Source of the DNA: Colwellia demingiae
GTDB lineage: Bacteria; Pseudomonadota; Gammaproteobacteria; Enterobacterales; Alteromonadaceae
DNA length: 64,000 nucleotides
Direction of reading: 5' to 3'
Assembly (NCBI RefSeq): GCF_007954275.1
Contig: NZ_VOLT01000014.1
Location: forward strand, 1-64,000
In this document: positions 49,230-58,167 of the stretch, in pieces
Layout: each line of letters opens with the position of its first letter
Numbering within the stretch: the stretch's first letter is position 1
The notes under the pieces: model-generated
What the model was told of the DNA's origin: nothing
Seen by the model: only the letters and a program-made list of their open reading frames with translations
Database searches by the model: none
Translations under genes and position numbers: made by a program

Positions 49230-49859
49230 ATGAAATTGTACGATTGTACCCAGGCCCCAAACGCCCGCCGAGTTAGGATATTTATTGCCGAAAAAGGGCT
49301 CGACATACCTAAGGTCGAAGTGGATATAGCAGGTGGCGAGAATCTCCAAGCTGATTTTCTCAACAAAAACCCTCGTGGCTTATTGCCTCTTCTCGAACTC
49401 GATGATGGTAGCTATCTGGATGAAAGTGTTGCTATTTGTCGTTATCTTGAAGAACTTCACCCAGAACCAGCTCTAATGGGCATAGATGCTAAAAGCAAGG
49501 CACGAATAGATTCTACTCAGCGTCATATAGAATTTGACGCTATATCACCCCTTGCAGATGTCTTTCGTAATTCGGTTCTACAGTTCAAAGAACGCGCCAT
49601 AGCAGGTACAACGGGAGTGGCAGCCATCGAGCCATTGGTTGACCGTGGGATCAATAGCTATCAGCGCTTCCTTGATCGCCTAAATGAAAACTTAAAAGTC
49701 AATAAATATGTAGCTGGACCTGAGTTCTCGATTGCTGATATTACCGCCCTCTGTGCCATAGACTTCGCCAGATGGGTAAAGCTGGAGATCCCTGAATATC
49801 ACACACACACTCGCCAGTGGTATGAGCTTGTTAGCAGTCGTCCCAGTGTTTGTGCCTGA
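49230..49859 (+). CDS. Glutathione S-transferase of the catabolic island
   Basis: The 209-residue protein has an N-terminal GST domain (MKLYDCTQAPNARRVRIFIAEKGL), with the glutathione contacts NPRGLLPLLELDDGSYLDESVAICRYLEE at about 46-75. The helical C-terminal domain carries AGPEFSIADITALCAIDFA. It differs strongly from the GST at 11.4 kb, so it is not a recent copy. Within the island it may isomerise or detoxify a reactive intermediate. An AGGAG site precedes the ATG. It is followed by a strong terminator. Confidence 0.88.
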   Translation: MKLYDCTQAPNARRVRIFIAEKGLDIPKVEVDIAGGENLQADFLNKNPRGLLPLLELDDGSYLDESVAICRYLEELHPEPALMGIDAKSKARIDSTQRHIEFDAISPLADVFRNSVLQFKERAIAGTTGVAAIEPLVDRGINSYQRFLDRLNENLKVNKYVAGPEFSIADITALCAIDFARWVKLEIPEYHTHTRQWYELVSSRPSVCA

Positions 49860-49945
49860 TAAGTGGAATAATTAACATGTATCAAAGTCATTGTAAAAAA
49901 TAAACGAATTGCCTTTGGATAGGAAGTAACCCACTATTTTGCAAT

Positions 49946-49970
49946 AAAAAACCGCCTAATGGCGGTTTTT
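49946..49970. terminator. Bidirectional terminator
   Basis: AAAAACCGCC (49946-49955) pairs perfectly with GGCGGTTTTT (49961-49970), between the convergent GST and quinone-oxidoreductase-like genes. Confidence 0.92.
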
Positions 49971-49989
49971 TATTTGAAAGATTAGCTTG

Positions 49990-50973
49990 TTACCTATTAG
50001 GGTCAACGAGAGTGCGACCACGTACTTTACCCGCTAAAATGTCATGCGCTGTTTTCGGTACTTCTGACAGACCGATAACATTGGTGATTTCACCAAATGT
50101 TGACTCAGGTAGATCAGTCAGCAAGCGGTTCCAAGCTTCAGTACGAACCTCTATCGGACACATAACTGAGTCGATCCCCTGTAGTCGTACATTACGCAGT
50201 ATAAATGGCATAACCGTAGTAGGTATGTCCAACCCGCCTACCAGACCACAAGTAGTCACCACTCCCCTATATTCTGTTTCGGCAAGTACACGGGCCAGCA
50301 TAGTACTGCCTACCGTATCAATTGCACCAGCCCAGCGCGGGCTTTCCATCGGATTTGATGGTTTTTCCATCTCTTCTCGTGACAGTAATTCATCAGCTCC
50401 CAACGCCCGTAGGTAATCATGGGTTGATTCACGACCAGTGACAGCCGCTACTTTATATCCCAGATGATTCAGAATCGATACCGCAATACTACCTACCCCA
50501 CCAGCGGCACCAGTAACCAGAATAGTACCTTTATCCGGCGTGATCCCTCCCTCTTCGAGCGCCATCACGCTTAACATTGAAGTGAGACCTGCGGTGCCTA
50601 TGGCCATCGCTTTTTGAGCATCCATTCCCTGCGGCATTTTAACCAGCCACTCGGGCTTCAATCGGGCATACTGGCTGAAACCGCCCCAATGTCGTTCACC
50701 AACACCCCAGCCGGTCAGAATAACAGGATCCCCCGGTTGAAACTGGTCGTTACGGGATTCTTTGACTACACCAGCCAAATCAATACCCGGAACCATTGGA
50801 AAGCTATCTACCAGCCCTAATGTACCCGTTACAGTCAGACCATCTTTATAATTCAGCGAAGAATAAGTGATCTCTACCAGCACATCTTCATCAGGTAGAT
50901 CACTGAACTCAAGCTGTTGAACTGCGGCAATAGTCTTGCCCTCTTTCTGTTCCAGTACCAATGCATTAAACAT
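49990..50973 (-). CDS. acuI: AcuI/YhdH-type MDR oxidoreductase (acrylyl-CoA reductase-like)
   Basis: The 327-residue protein matches the AcuI/YhdH branch of medium-chain reductases: SSLNYKDGLTVTGTLG near the N-terminus, PMVPGIDLAGVV, the cofactor motif VTGAAGGVGSIAVSIL (about 153-168) and RTLVDPNR at the end. It has no zinc ligands. Characterised members reduce acrylyl-CoA to propionyl-CoA with NADPH. Here it could reduce a small alpha,beta-unsaturated CoA released by the pathway. It is divergent from the next MDR gene; site D lies in the shared gap. Confidence 0.85.
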   Translation of the reverse strand: MFNALVLEQKEGKTIAAVQQLEFSDLPDEDVLVEITYSSLNYKDGLTVTGTLGLVDSFPMVPGIDLAGVVKESRNDQFQPGDPVILTGWGVGERHWGGFSQYARLKPEWLVKMPQGMDAQKAMAIGTAGLTSMLSVMALEEGGITPDKGTILVTGAAGGVGSIAVSILNHLGYKVAAVTGRESTHDYLRALGADELLSREEMEKPSNPMESPRWAGAIDTVGSTMLARVLAETEYRGVVTTCGLVGGLDIPTTVMPFILRNVRLQGIDSVMCPIEVRTEAWNRLLTDLPESTFGEITNVIGLSEVPKTAHDILAGKVRGRTLVDPNR

Positions 50974-51156
50974 AATTAATATTTCCTGTTAGCAACGTTA
51001 TTGACAATAACTCTCTGAGTTTATTTTTCTGACAATCTATTTTAAGAGAATGAGTGATGACAGAGCTGAAGTGACAATTTCTTTAATCTAATCAATCTGT
51101 TTTAGGCCACACATCTACTTGAACTATCATATTAGCAGTAACATTTTTTGTACTCA

Positions 51157-51172
51157 CTATCCAAAAGGATAG
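51157..51172. promoter_or_regulatory. CTATCC-N4-GGATAG operator, site D
   Basis: A perfect dyad, CTATCC-AAAA-GGATAG, sits 135 bases before the MDR start at 51307 and 184 bases from the start of the divergent acuI-like gene. The rest of this 333-base gap shows no gene. Confidence 0.7.
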
Positions 51173-51306
51173 TTATGAGTGTTTTGATACACTATAAAAT
51201 AGCACTTTGAAAGCTGGTCATTATGACCTAGCCTTTAAACCAGAGACGTAGGGTCTAGCTAACACCAAAAATTAACCTTATTAATAGCTAAACAGAGGAT
51301 CAGCAG

Positions 51307-52344
51307 ATGCCAATAAATCAAAAGTCTTGGATTATTAATCATTACGCCAAAGATGAGCTTAAAGGCACAGAACTGGAGTTAGTAGATCGCCCAGTTCCAG
51401 ATCTGGCAAAAAATCAGGTTCTGATCAAAACACTGATGCTAAGCCTAGACCCGTCAAATCGCCTCTGGCTAAGCGAAGAAGAAGATTACTTGCCACAACT
51501 GCAAATCGGTGACGTAATGCGAGGACTGGTTATCGGTCGGGTAGAACAGTCACGTCATTCACGGTTTAAAGTGGGCGACCATTTACATTCACTACAAAGC
51601 TGGCAACAATATGCAGTGGTTGATGGAAAGAGTCTGACACCTGAGAATGGCACAATTCATTTCACGCCGCACCCCGATATACCACTGGACGCTTATGTCT
51701 CAGCACTGGGCTTAACTGGCTGGACTGCATATATTGGCCTTAAGCATATAGGTCAGGTCCAAGCGAAAGATAATATACTAGTTTCAGGCGCAGCAGGTGC
51801 TACCGGCTTAATGGCCTGCCAGATCGGCAAAGCAATAAATGCAAAAGTGGTAGGTATTGCTGGCGGCAGCGAAAAGTGTCACTCGCTAGAAACCATATTC
51901 AACTTAGACGGCACTATTGATTACAAAAACTGCGATAACTTATCACAGGCGATGGCCTGCGCTTTTCCAGAAGGTATCGATATATTCTTTGATAATGTCG
52001 GCGGTGCAATGCTTGATGCCGCACTGGAAAATATGGCCATTGGTGGACGCATTGTAGTTTCCGGCAGCATATCGCAATATCAGCAACTAGGTGATAAAAC
52101 ACGATTGTACGGGGTTCAGAATACTCATATGTTGGTTACAAAACGACTCAAAATGCAAGGTTATCTAATTCTTGATTATCTAAATGAGATAGAACAGATA
52201 CTACCCGAAATGGAGCGATGGTTGCTCGAAGGGAAAATTCAGTATCGCAACACAGAAGTAATAGGTATTGAAAACGCTCAGCAAGCAATGTCACAACTGT
52301 TTTCAGGAGGAAATATAGGAAAGCTGGTTATTAAAGTCAGCTGA
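51307..52344 (+). CDS. CurA-like NADP-dependent enone reductase (MDR family)
   Basis: The 345-residue protein resembles the leukotriene B4 12-hydroxydehydrogenase / CurA branch: LSLDPSNRLWLSEE (their DPYMRGRM region), ALGLTGWTAYIGL, the cofactor motif VSGAAGATGLMACQIGK (about 159-175) and FFDNVGGAMLDAAL. It has no zinc site. These enzymes reduce carbon-carbon double bonds conjugated to ketones or aldehydes with NADPH. In this island it may saturate a ring or chain enone. It is the last gene of the island by base composition. Confidence 0.85.
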   Translation: MPINQKSWIINHYAKDELKGTELELVDRPVPDLAKNQVLIKTLMLSLDPSNRLWLSEEEDYLPQLQIGDVMRGLVIGRVEQSRHSRFKVGDHLHSLQSWQQYAVVDGKSLTPENGTIHFTPHPDIPLDAYVSALGLTGWTAYIGLKHIGQVQAKDNILVSGAAGATGLMACQIGKAINAKVVGIAGGSEKCHSLETIFNLDGTIDYKNCDNLSQAMACAFPEGIDIFFDNVGGAMLDAALENMAIGGRIVVSGSISQYQQLGDKTRLYGVQNTHMLVTKRLKMQGYLILDYLNEIEQILPEMERWLLEGKIQYRNTEVIGIENAQQAMSQLFSGGNIGKLVIKVS

Positions 52345-52582
52345 AGATTCAATATTCCGCCAAAATATAACTTTTGATAAAAAATACTATAGATCAGCAA
52401 CTACGATGGAGCGGCCGAATTACACTATTTTATATTTACGGATGTTGAACTCCCTTTGAAAGTTGCCAAAACGATCCATAAAATTTCGTCTGCTTATAGC
52501 CTATCAGTTGACCTAAATAGCAACCAATAGCTAATAAAACCCCTCTTACTTTGTGCACAAAGTGATCCTATTAACAATGTGA

Positions 52583-53023
52583 TTACTTTTTACCTTTAAG
52601 AAATCTATTTTCATTTTCTTTACTTGGCAACATGCAGGTGTCGTACTGTCCAAATAAATAATATCTATTACGAGCAATGCGATCATAAAGCCAATTTATT
52701 ATGCCCTTGGGTAGTACTTTGAAGACGTATAATAAACGCCATGGAAAGCCAAGTTTATTAACGACATTTAAAAAAGCGTCACTCTTATCAAAATATTGGT
52801 TACCTTCTACAAAGAGCATCGTATCAAAGTGATCTGTTGGCATTTTAAAATGATTTAATATGCTCTGCCCTTCTGGTGATTGAACGCTGCATAGTTTAAA
52901 GCGCTGTTGAGTATCAACCTTAACGATAAACTGAGTCCAAACATTACAAAGTTTGCAGACACCGTCAAATAGGATCACACAATCATTTATATCAATATTA
53001 GGAGGGTATTTTTCAATGGTCAT
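52583..53023 (-). CDS. DCC-family thiol-disulfide oxidoreductase (YuxK-like)
   Basis: The 146-residue protein has the family signature DGVCKLCN (FDGVCKLCNVWTQF, residues about 19-32), a CxxC pair placed like that of thioredoxins. The conserved LYVFKVLPKGIINWLYDRIARNRYYLFG block leads to a late Cys (DTCMLP). It is presumed to be a small cytoplasmic redox protein; the substrate is unknown. The ceramidase-like gene is 89 bases upstream in the same direction. A 16-base perfect palindrome (52548-52563, ACTTTGTGCACAAAGT) lies just downstream. Confidence 0.85.
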   Translation of the reverse strand: MTIEKYPPNIDINDCVILFDGVCKLCNVWTQFIVKVDTQQRFKLCSVQSPEGQSILNHFKMPTDHFDTMLFVEGNQYFDKSDAFLNVVNKLGFPWRLLYVFKVLPKGIINWLYDRIARNRYYLFGQYDTCMLPSKENENRFLKGKK

Positions 53024-53112
53024 GCGCTCTCCTTCTTAATATGAATACGTATTGGAAAAAACCCATGCTATAAAAAACTAAAGGTTTTAGCGCGAAAGGG
53101 ACAACTATTATT

Positions 53113-53919
53113 TCATCTGTCATTGACTTCCATTTTCTTTCGCTTCTTGTAACCATTTAATAATAACAACATGCCAAATGCAGCTAACAAATGTTTTAAC
53201 GTATGACCACTTAACGCTGTTAATACTTCAAAAATAAACGTGTCAAAATGTTCAAATACTTTGGCGAATATATAGGTCCATAATAACCACCAATATCTAT
53301 TTCCGTAGCTAAATGCTGGTTTCATAAATAGCAGGATTAAAGGTATAGCAATTAAGGGAAGAAACTGGACTAATATGTAAAATCGTAAATCACCAGCACC
53401 AATGCTCTCGGTGTAATACCAATAAAGCACAGATGCTCCACCTACTATGAGTAAGGGATATAGCAGACGTTTACCTAGCTTAATAGAGAGGTATTCAGCA
53501 ATAATAATCGCGATTAAGGCCATAAAGGCCAACGTCATGGGTAATCTATCCCATACTAATGTCTGGTTACTTGGCCAAAGGTGATAATAACCAGAGCCAA
53601 ACCCAATAAGTAACAAACCGAGAAATAATAAACAATATCCTACTTTTAGTTCATCCAGCTTTGTTATTTTATTTGAGATAAAAAGGCTGTACAGCCCCAT
53701 ACAACCAACAATGATAAAGGGTAGATTTGAAACAACATTGAAAAAGTTAGGAATAGATACAAAAGTACGATTATCTGAAAAATCATGATATTTGAGTGAC
53801 TGAGCGACTGGCTCTTGCACAAGTACGCCTATAGTGATGCATAGCAATATAATGAAAATACCGATAATCCCTTTACGGTTATAACCCATTGTCACGCAAT
53901 TTTTTTCTTTGTCTTTCAT
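53113..53919 (-). CDS. Ceramidase-like (CREST superfamily) integral membrane protein
   Basis: A 268-residue protein with about seven membrane helices. Motifs match the alkaline ceramidase/CREST family: NVVSNLPFIIVG with Ser, GSGYYHLWPSNQTLVWDRLPMTLAFM carrying a His and an Asp, and HTLKHLLAAFG with two His near the C-terminus. These are the zinc-binding and catalytic residues in that family. It may hydrolyse an amide-linked lipid in the inner membrane. Whether this bacterium makes sphingolipids is unknown, so another amide lipid is possible. AAGGA is 11 bases before the ATG. Confidence 0.75.
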   Translation of the reverse strand: MKDKEKNCVTMGYNRKGIIGIFIILLCITIGVLVQEPVAQSLKYHDFSDNRTFVSIPNFFNVVSNLPFIIVGCMGLYSLFISNKITKLDELKVGYCLLFLGLLLIGFGSGYYHLWPSNQTLVWDRLPMTLAFMALIAIIIAEYLSIKLGKRLLYPLLIVGGASVLYWYYTESIGAGDLRFYILVQFLPLIAIPLILLFMKPAFSYGNRYWWLLWTYIFAKVFEHFDTFIFEVLTALSGHTLKHLLAAFGMLLLLNGYKKRKKMEVNDR

Positions 53920-54124
53920 ATATATAACTATCCTTGTATACCTAAGTTCTACTATAAAGACAATGTGTAGGCTTTAACAGGCTGTTTTAACAAAACATTG
54001 ATACACACGATAACATCAAACATAAGTAACTAAATATTGGATGTGTAGTCATAAATATCATTAGACGAAATACTGATTTATTAATCTTTTTATAAAATTT
54101 AGTAATGGGTAAAAATCAGTGTAC

Positions 54125-54427
54125 TTAGATTTTAATCGTCGTTTTTAATGTATAGCCTTTCACTTTGATTATCGATGTATCTGTATTTCCCGAGTGTGTC
54201 TCTGACCAAGTAGTCAATTCAGGCTTGTCTATGGCATAGCTTGAGATATGAGGACCATTAGTAAATAAATCTCTTGCCGCTTTAAGGTCATGTAACGTGA
54301 TAGATTGCCACTCACTAGATGACATTGTTTCAAGAGCAGCAAAAGATAAGAATGATAAATTTCCTACAAAAGTTATGAAGATAACCTTTAAAATGAGTCG
54401 CATATTATTTCCATATTTTTTAGTCAT
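54125..54427 (-). CDS. Small secreted hypothetical protein, 100 residues
   Basis: The N-terminus has a signal-peptide-like helix (MRLILKVIFITFVGNLSFLSFAA). Translation could begin at ATG 54427 or, giving a more standard signal peptide, at the in-frame ATG 54403, which has TGGAA upstream. The mature part (about 70 residues, no Cys) is not recognised. It lies between the ceramidase-like and acyltransferase genes, all on the minus strand. Confidence 0.55.
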   Translation of the reverse strand: MTKKYGNNMRLILKVIFITFVGNLSFLSFAALETMSSSEWQSITLHDLKAARDLFTNGPHISSYAIDKPELTTWSETHSGNTDTSIIKVKGYTLKTTIKI

Positions 54428-54480
54428 TGTTCTCTACGATACTAGGTCGATTCACGATAATTAACGTTGGCTAAATCTCT

Positions 54481-55764
54481 TTAAGCTATTATCTGCCATG
54501 CTAAAGGAAGCATCACTAAAGATGCTGATATATAACCTAATTTATTTATTGAACTACTGTAGTTATTGCTCATTTTCAATCCAAAAAATGGTCTGAGAAT
54601 TTCCGTTCTGCGAATGAATTCATACCCGATAAAACAACCTAGAGTCGTTAAACTTATTAAAAGCATAGGCTCGTAAACAGGGCCAAGATCTAATTTTGAA
54701 AGATTAAAACCAATAACGACAATTAACGTTTGATGAAGAATATAAAAAGGGTAAACGGCGTCATTAAAATAAGTAAGTTTATGAGATTTTTTATTTAAAA
54801 AGTTGTGAGCAAAAGAAAACACCGTTAAAACACCTATCAGTCTTAACATGCTGTAATTAAACATGATTACGCTATAAATCCACCCTTCTTGCAAAGATTC
54901 ATTTTTTAGCATGTCTAACCAAACTAAATTATAGAGCGCAATCAACAAGCAATAAAAAATTAATGCTATAACCAATAAAGGTCTAAGGTTTTCTTTAATT
55001 CGTTGCCAAAATATTTTATTCCAACCGATTAAATAACCGTAAACCATTAAGGTAAAACCAAGAGGATATCTTACTGAATCAAGTTCCCAGTTCATTTGAA
55101 TGAAAAATATCGGTAAAACAGCGATAAAAATAGCTAATAAACCATATTGTTTAAATAACCAATCGGTAACTGAATTAACGAGCTTGGTATTTAATAAGGG
55201 TAAAAGACAAAGTAGAAACAAAGAGTATTTCCAAAGTGCTGCAATAAACCACAAATGATTTGCATTAAAATGCTGCCAAATACCGTATTGATATTTATCA
55301 AAAACAGTACTGTCGCTAGAGAAAAACGCCTGCAAGAACTGCCAAAAATTCATATTGAGATCACCATTGAAAGTCATCTCAATATACAATTGAGGAGGAA
55401 TGATAATTAAAACACCAAATAATAGTGGTAGTAATAAACGAAGAGTTCGCATAGAGATAAAACGCCACACCGAAACTTTTACCATAACAAAACGAATAGC
55501 GATGCCTGAAATAACCCACAGTACCCCCATTCTCCATGGCTCAACCAACAGCATTATGTTTTCAAGAAATTGTGAAAGGTGTTCACTTTTCACATGCCAA
55601 GGCCAACTTTCAACGTAGAACATACCTGTATGGAATAAAATCAATAATCCGAAAACACCTACACGTAGCCAATCAAGATCAAATCGACGGTCAGGCATAT
55701 CGTTGTTTGAGGGCACAAAGTATTTAGATAAATGTGAAAAATTTAATATGCTATTTATATTCAT
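54481..55764 (-). CDS. Acyltransferase-3 family membrane protein
   Basis: A 427-residue protein with about ten membrane helices. The family start pattern is DRRFDLDWLRVGVFGLLILFHTGMF, with the conserved catalytic His (FHTG) near residue 45. The Arg-containing loop WRMGVLWVISGIAIRF is near 80 and HLWFIAALWKY near 170. Members transfer acyl groups to sugars, glucans or peptidoglycan at the inner membrane (OpgC/OafA type). The substrate is unknown. A relative occurs at 63381, cut by the window end. Confidence 0.85.
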   Translation of the reverse strand: MNINSILNFSHLSKYFVPSNNDMPDRRFDLDWLRVGVFGLLILFHTGMFYVESWPWHVKSEHLSQFLENIMLLVEPWRMGVLWVISGIAIRFVMVKVSVWRFISMRTLRLLLPLLFGVLIIIPPQLYIEMTFNGDLNMNFWQFLQAFFSSDSTVFDKYQYGIWQHFNANHLWFIAALWKYSLFLLCLLPLLNTKLVNSVTDWLFKQYGLLAIFIAVLPIFFIQMNWELDSVRYPLGFTLMVYGYLIGWNKIFWQRIKENLRPLLVIALIFYCLLIALYNLVWLDMLKNESLQEGWIYSVIMFNYSMLRLIGVLTVFSFAHNFLNKKSHKLTYFNDAVYPFYILHQTLIVVIGFNLSKLDLGPVYEPMLLISLTTLGCFIGYEFIRRTEILRPFFGLKMSNNYSSSINKLGYISASLVMLPLAWQIIA

Positions 55765-56018
55765 AATAAATACCTCTAAAAATATTATTTGCTACATTTG
55801 AAAAAAGTGAAAAGATTCAGATGCACTTATCAAGTTAATCAATATCGTTATTGAATCTTAATATTATTAGAAGAGGTATTTTAAATAAATGCACTAGGGA
55901 CGAGATGGTATTATTGGGTGACCAAACTCACTGTACTCGTTACCATCAAGTGCATATTCGAGAGTTTTTGAGGCTTTTCAGTTTTAGCCCCTGCGATTAA
56001 ATAATGGTTATTCCCTTT

Positions 56019-56690
56019 TCATAACGTTGGTTTGTAAATGACAAACTGAGCAGCACTGCCAATAACATTCAACTCAAAATTTTCGTATTGGTCTGACAAT
56101 ATGCGGGTTAGTGTTTGAATGTTATCTCCAGTGTTACAAAAAACGCCCTTTTTGTTGTATAACTTCATCAATTTCTTTGCAAACCAGCTAGAGTCATTGC
56201 TATCCGATATTATTGTAGAGCCAAAGATTACGCCGCCAGGATTTAATAACTTATATAAATTTTCGAACACCACCATTTTTTCTGTCATAGTACCCGGCAG
56301 ACAGTGCAATAAGTAATTCATACTAATTGAATCGAAACCCAGTTCATCAATAGTGATGGGTGCTAATATATTTCGCCTATAGCACTTAGGGTTATACCTT
56401 TGTAATCGCTTTGATGAGTGGTTCAAACAGTCTTGGTTTAAGTCCATCAAAGCTAAGCGTGGCCGCGTTGATGGAAATTTACAATTATCTAACAAAAAGC
56501 CAGAACCGACACCTACATCCATGTGGTTGTTAGTAATATTGTCATTATAAAGCGTTAATAATCGTTCAGTTGATAAGCCCCACACGGGCCCAGTTAATAT
56601 TTTAAATAGTGCCACATCATAAATTGCTAGGGTAAATTTGTTATAGACTTGCTGTCCTCTAATAACCTCTTCGTTAATTTCCATATTCAT
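56019..56690 (-). CDS. Class I SAM-dependent methyltransferase
   Basis: ATG 56688-56690 has an AAAGG site, giving 223 residues (MNMEINEEVIRGQQVYNKFTL); a 14-residue extension to 56732 is less likely. Motif I is HMDVGVGSGFLLD (about 57-69), followed by the acidic ALMDLNQDCL and the post-motif FDSISMNYLLHCLPG. It has the layout of UbiE/methyltransf_11-type enzymes. The substrate is unknown. The start lies 138 bases after the stop of another methyltransferase-like gene on the same strand. Confidence 0.8.
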   Translation of the reverse strand: MNMEINEEVIRGQQVYNKFTLAIYDVALFKILTGPVWGLSTERLLTLYNDNITNNHMDVGVGSGFLLDNCKFPSTRPRLALMDLNQDCLNHSSKRLQRYNPKCYRRNILAPITIDELGFDSISMNYLLHCLPGTMTEKMVVFENLYKLLNPGGVIFGSTIISDSNDSSWFAKKLMKLYNKKGVFCNTGDNIQTLTRILSDQYENFELNVIGSAAQFVIYKPTL

Positions 56691-56828
56691 TTTAAACCTT
56701 TCAAAAATTATAATGGGACTATCAGATTTCATTTTTTACTGATGTCTGTTATCGGTATTTTATGAAGTAACAAATACCCTGCAGATTGCTCACCCGTTTG
56801 TCATTAGTCCGCAAGAAAAGCACTATGT

Positions 56829-57554
56829 CTAGATGAGTTTAAGCACTAGCACCTTATTTGATGATCTAAGTTCAACTACCTCACTAAGCGTAAAGTCACT
56901 TTTATTAACAAGTGTTTTCCATTGAGTAAGCGTTCTCTGTTTCGTATCTTTATCAAGCAATAGTTGCTTGTCCTTTATCGCCTCGTGCGGGTTTATTATC
57001 GATTCAGACCGAATAAAATCGATAATAGCTAGAGTCGCTGTAAATAGGCCAATGGCTTGCTTGGCATTTTTAAGAATAGAAAGACAGTCACTGTCATTTA
57101 ATTCACTAAAGACATTAACAAAACAATACAGGTTTTCATGCGAGCTTGCCGTGGGTAACGAGCTCAATATTTCACCCTCTTCAAAAGAAACACGAAATGT
57201 TATGGCATTATTTTTAATACTGTTAGCGTTTTCATTTCGCCAGAAAATTTTTGACGACTGTATCGCTTCCGAATTATCGTAGATACAAATATTCATCTGT
57301 TCAGAAATACTTAAAATATCTGCAATATGCAGTCCGCTGGCATTTCCTAAATCAAAAACCAAATCAAACACAGACCAGTTAAACCATTCAAAAGGATTTA
57401 CTTTGTTACTAAAGCCCAAATTAATATCAGCAACTTGGGTAAGCTTAATACGCACAGAACTAGGCATTAACGGCAAAGAAATTAAATAAGCTCTACAGTG
57501 CTTCAGAATTGTAGAGCACTTAATCATCCACCTTTTATTTTGCAAAGTACGCAT
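56829..57554 (-). CDS. O-methyltransferase-like protein, short
   Basis: The frame extends to 57584 but overlaps the upstream barrel gene, so ATG 57554 (241 residues), or ATG 57527 with AAAGG just upstream, is more likely. It resembles the C-terminal domain of COMT-type O-methyltransferases. There is a degenerate motif I (VFDLGNASGLHIADIL) and FEEGEILSSLP ... ENLYCFVNVFSELNDSDCLSILKNAKQAIG, which parallels the family's LHDW...ILRNCRRAM block. The usual LHDW reads VFSEL, and motif I lacks the normal glycine spacing, so activity is uncertain. The N-terminal dimerisation domain is missing or much reduced. Confidence 0.6.
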   Translation of the reverse strand: MRTLQNKRWMIKCSTILKHCRAYLISLPLMPSSVRIKLTQVADINLGFSNKVNPFEWFNWSVFDLVFDLGNASGLHIADILSISEQMNICIYDNSEAIQSSKIFWRNENANSIKNNAITFRVSFEEGEILSSLPTASSHENLYCFVNVFSELNDSDCLSILKNAKQAIGLFTATLAIIDFIRSESIINPHEAIKDKQLLLDKDTKQRTLTQWKTLVNKSDFTLSEVVELRSSNKVLVLKLI

Positions 57555-57561
57555 GCGTGGT

Positions 57562-58167
57562 CTAAAAACGATAACCAATACCAATAGCTAAAGAACTCGT
57601 CGTTAAATTACTCATTGCTATATGTTGGTATCCGACATTTAAGTTCACATTGTTGGACCATTGATATTTCCAACCAAGTTCGGAGTAGATACCCGTACCT
57701 GAATCTTCTTCAAATACGTTATTGTTGTTATTAGTCATTTCATAATCGAAATACTGGGCACCAAGTTTGCCATAAATAAAGTTATGTTCGGTAAGTGCCG
57801 TATCAAAACGTACTGCAACTATGAAGTTGGTATAATCAAGATCACTTTTAAATGAATCGGGGTTTGACTCATCGTCGCTTACACAATAATCCTCATCCGC
57901 ATCATCATTCTCACAAATCCAGTCTTGCACGTTTGACCCTTTATTCAAGCCAACTTCCACAGCCCAGCCAGGCTTGAAATAATAATCTACATAGAGCATA
58001 ACTTGGGCTACGCCATCTTTATCATTACCAAAACTATCGTGGTCTATATTACCGCTTGATACTTGCAAACCGGCATTAAAAGTTCCTGGTTGAGGTAATT
58101 CTTCAGCAGTAACAAATAAGCTTAATGCAGATACAACGATGAGTGATAAAAGCGTTTTTTTGTTCAT
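57562..58167 (-). CDS. Small outer-membrane beta-barrel protein
   Basis: ATG 58165-58167 with TGGAAT upstream gives 201 residues and a proper signal peptide (MNKKTLLSLIVVSALSLFVTAEE). The mature protein has eight amphipathic strands and ends in aromatic GYRF, typical of OmpW/OmpX-type barrels. An acidic loop (CENDDADEDYCVSDDESNPD) carries two Cys that could pair. The role is unknown. It is the first gene of a minus-strand group with two methyltransferases. Confidence 0.75.
   Translation of the reverse strand: MNKKTLLSLIVVSALSLFVTAEELPQPGTFNAGLQVSSGNIDHDSFGNDKDGVAQVMLYVDYYFKPGWAVEVGLNKGSNVQDWICENDDADEDYCVSDDESNPDSFKSDLDYTNFIVAVRFDTALTEHNFIYGKLGAQYFDYEMTNNNNNVFEEDSGTGIYSELGWKYQWSNNVNLNVGYQHIAMSNLTTSSLAIGIGYRF

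Noticed and set aside
49910-49932. GGATAG half-site after the GST gene
   Set aside because: Only one half (TTTGGATAG) is present, with no CTATCC partner, and it lies downstream of a gene beside a terminator.
52548-52563. Perfect 16-base palindrome ACTTTGTGCACAAAGT
   Set aside because: Single copy downstream of a gene, with no loop and no neighbouring promoter; no function can be argued.
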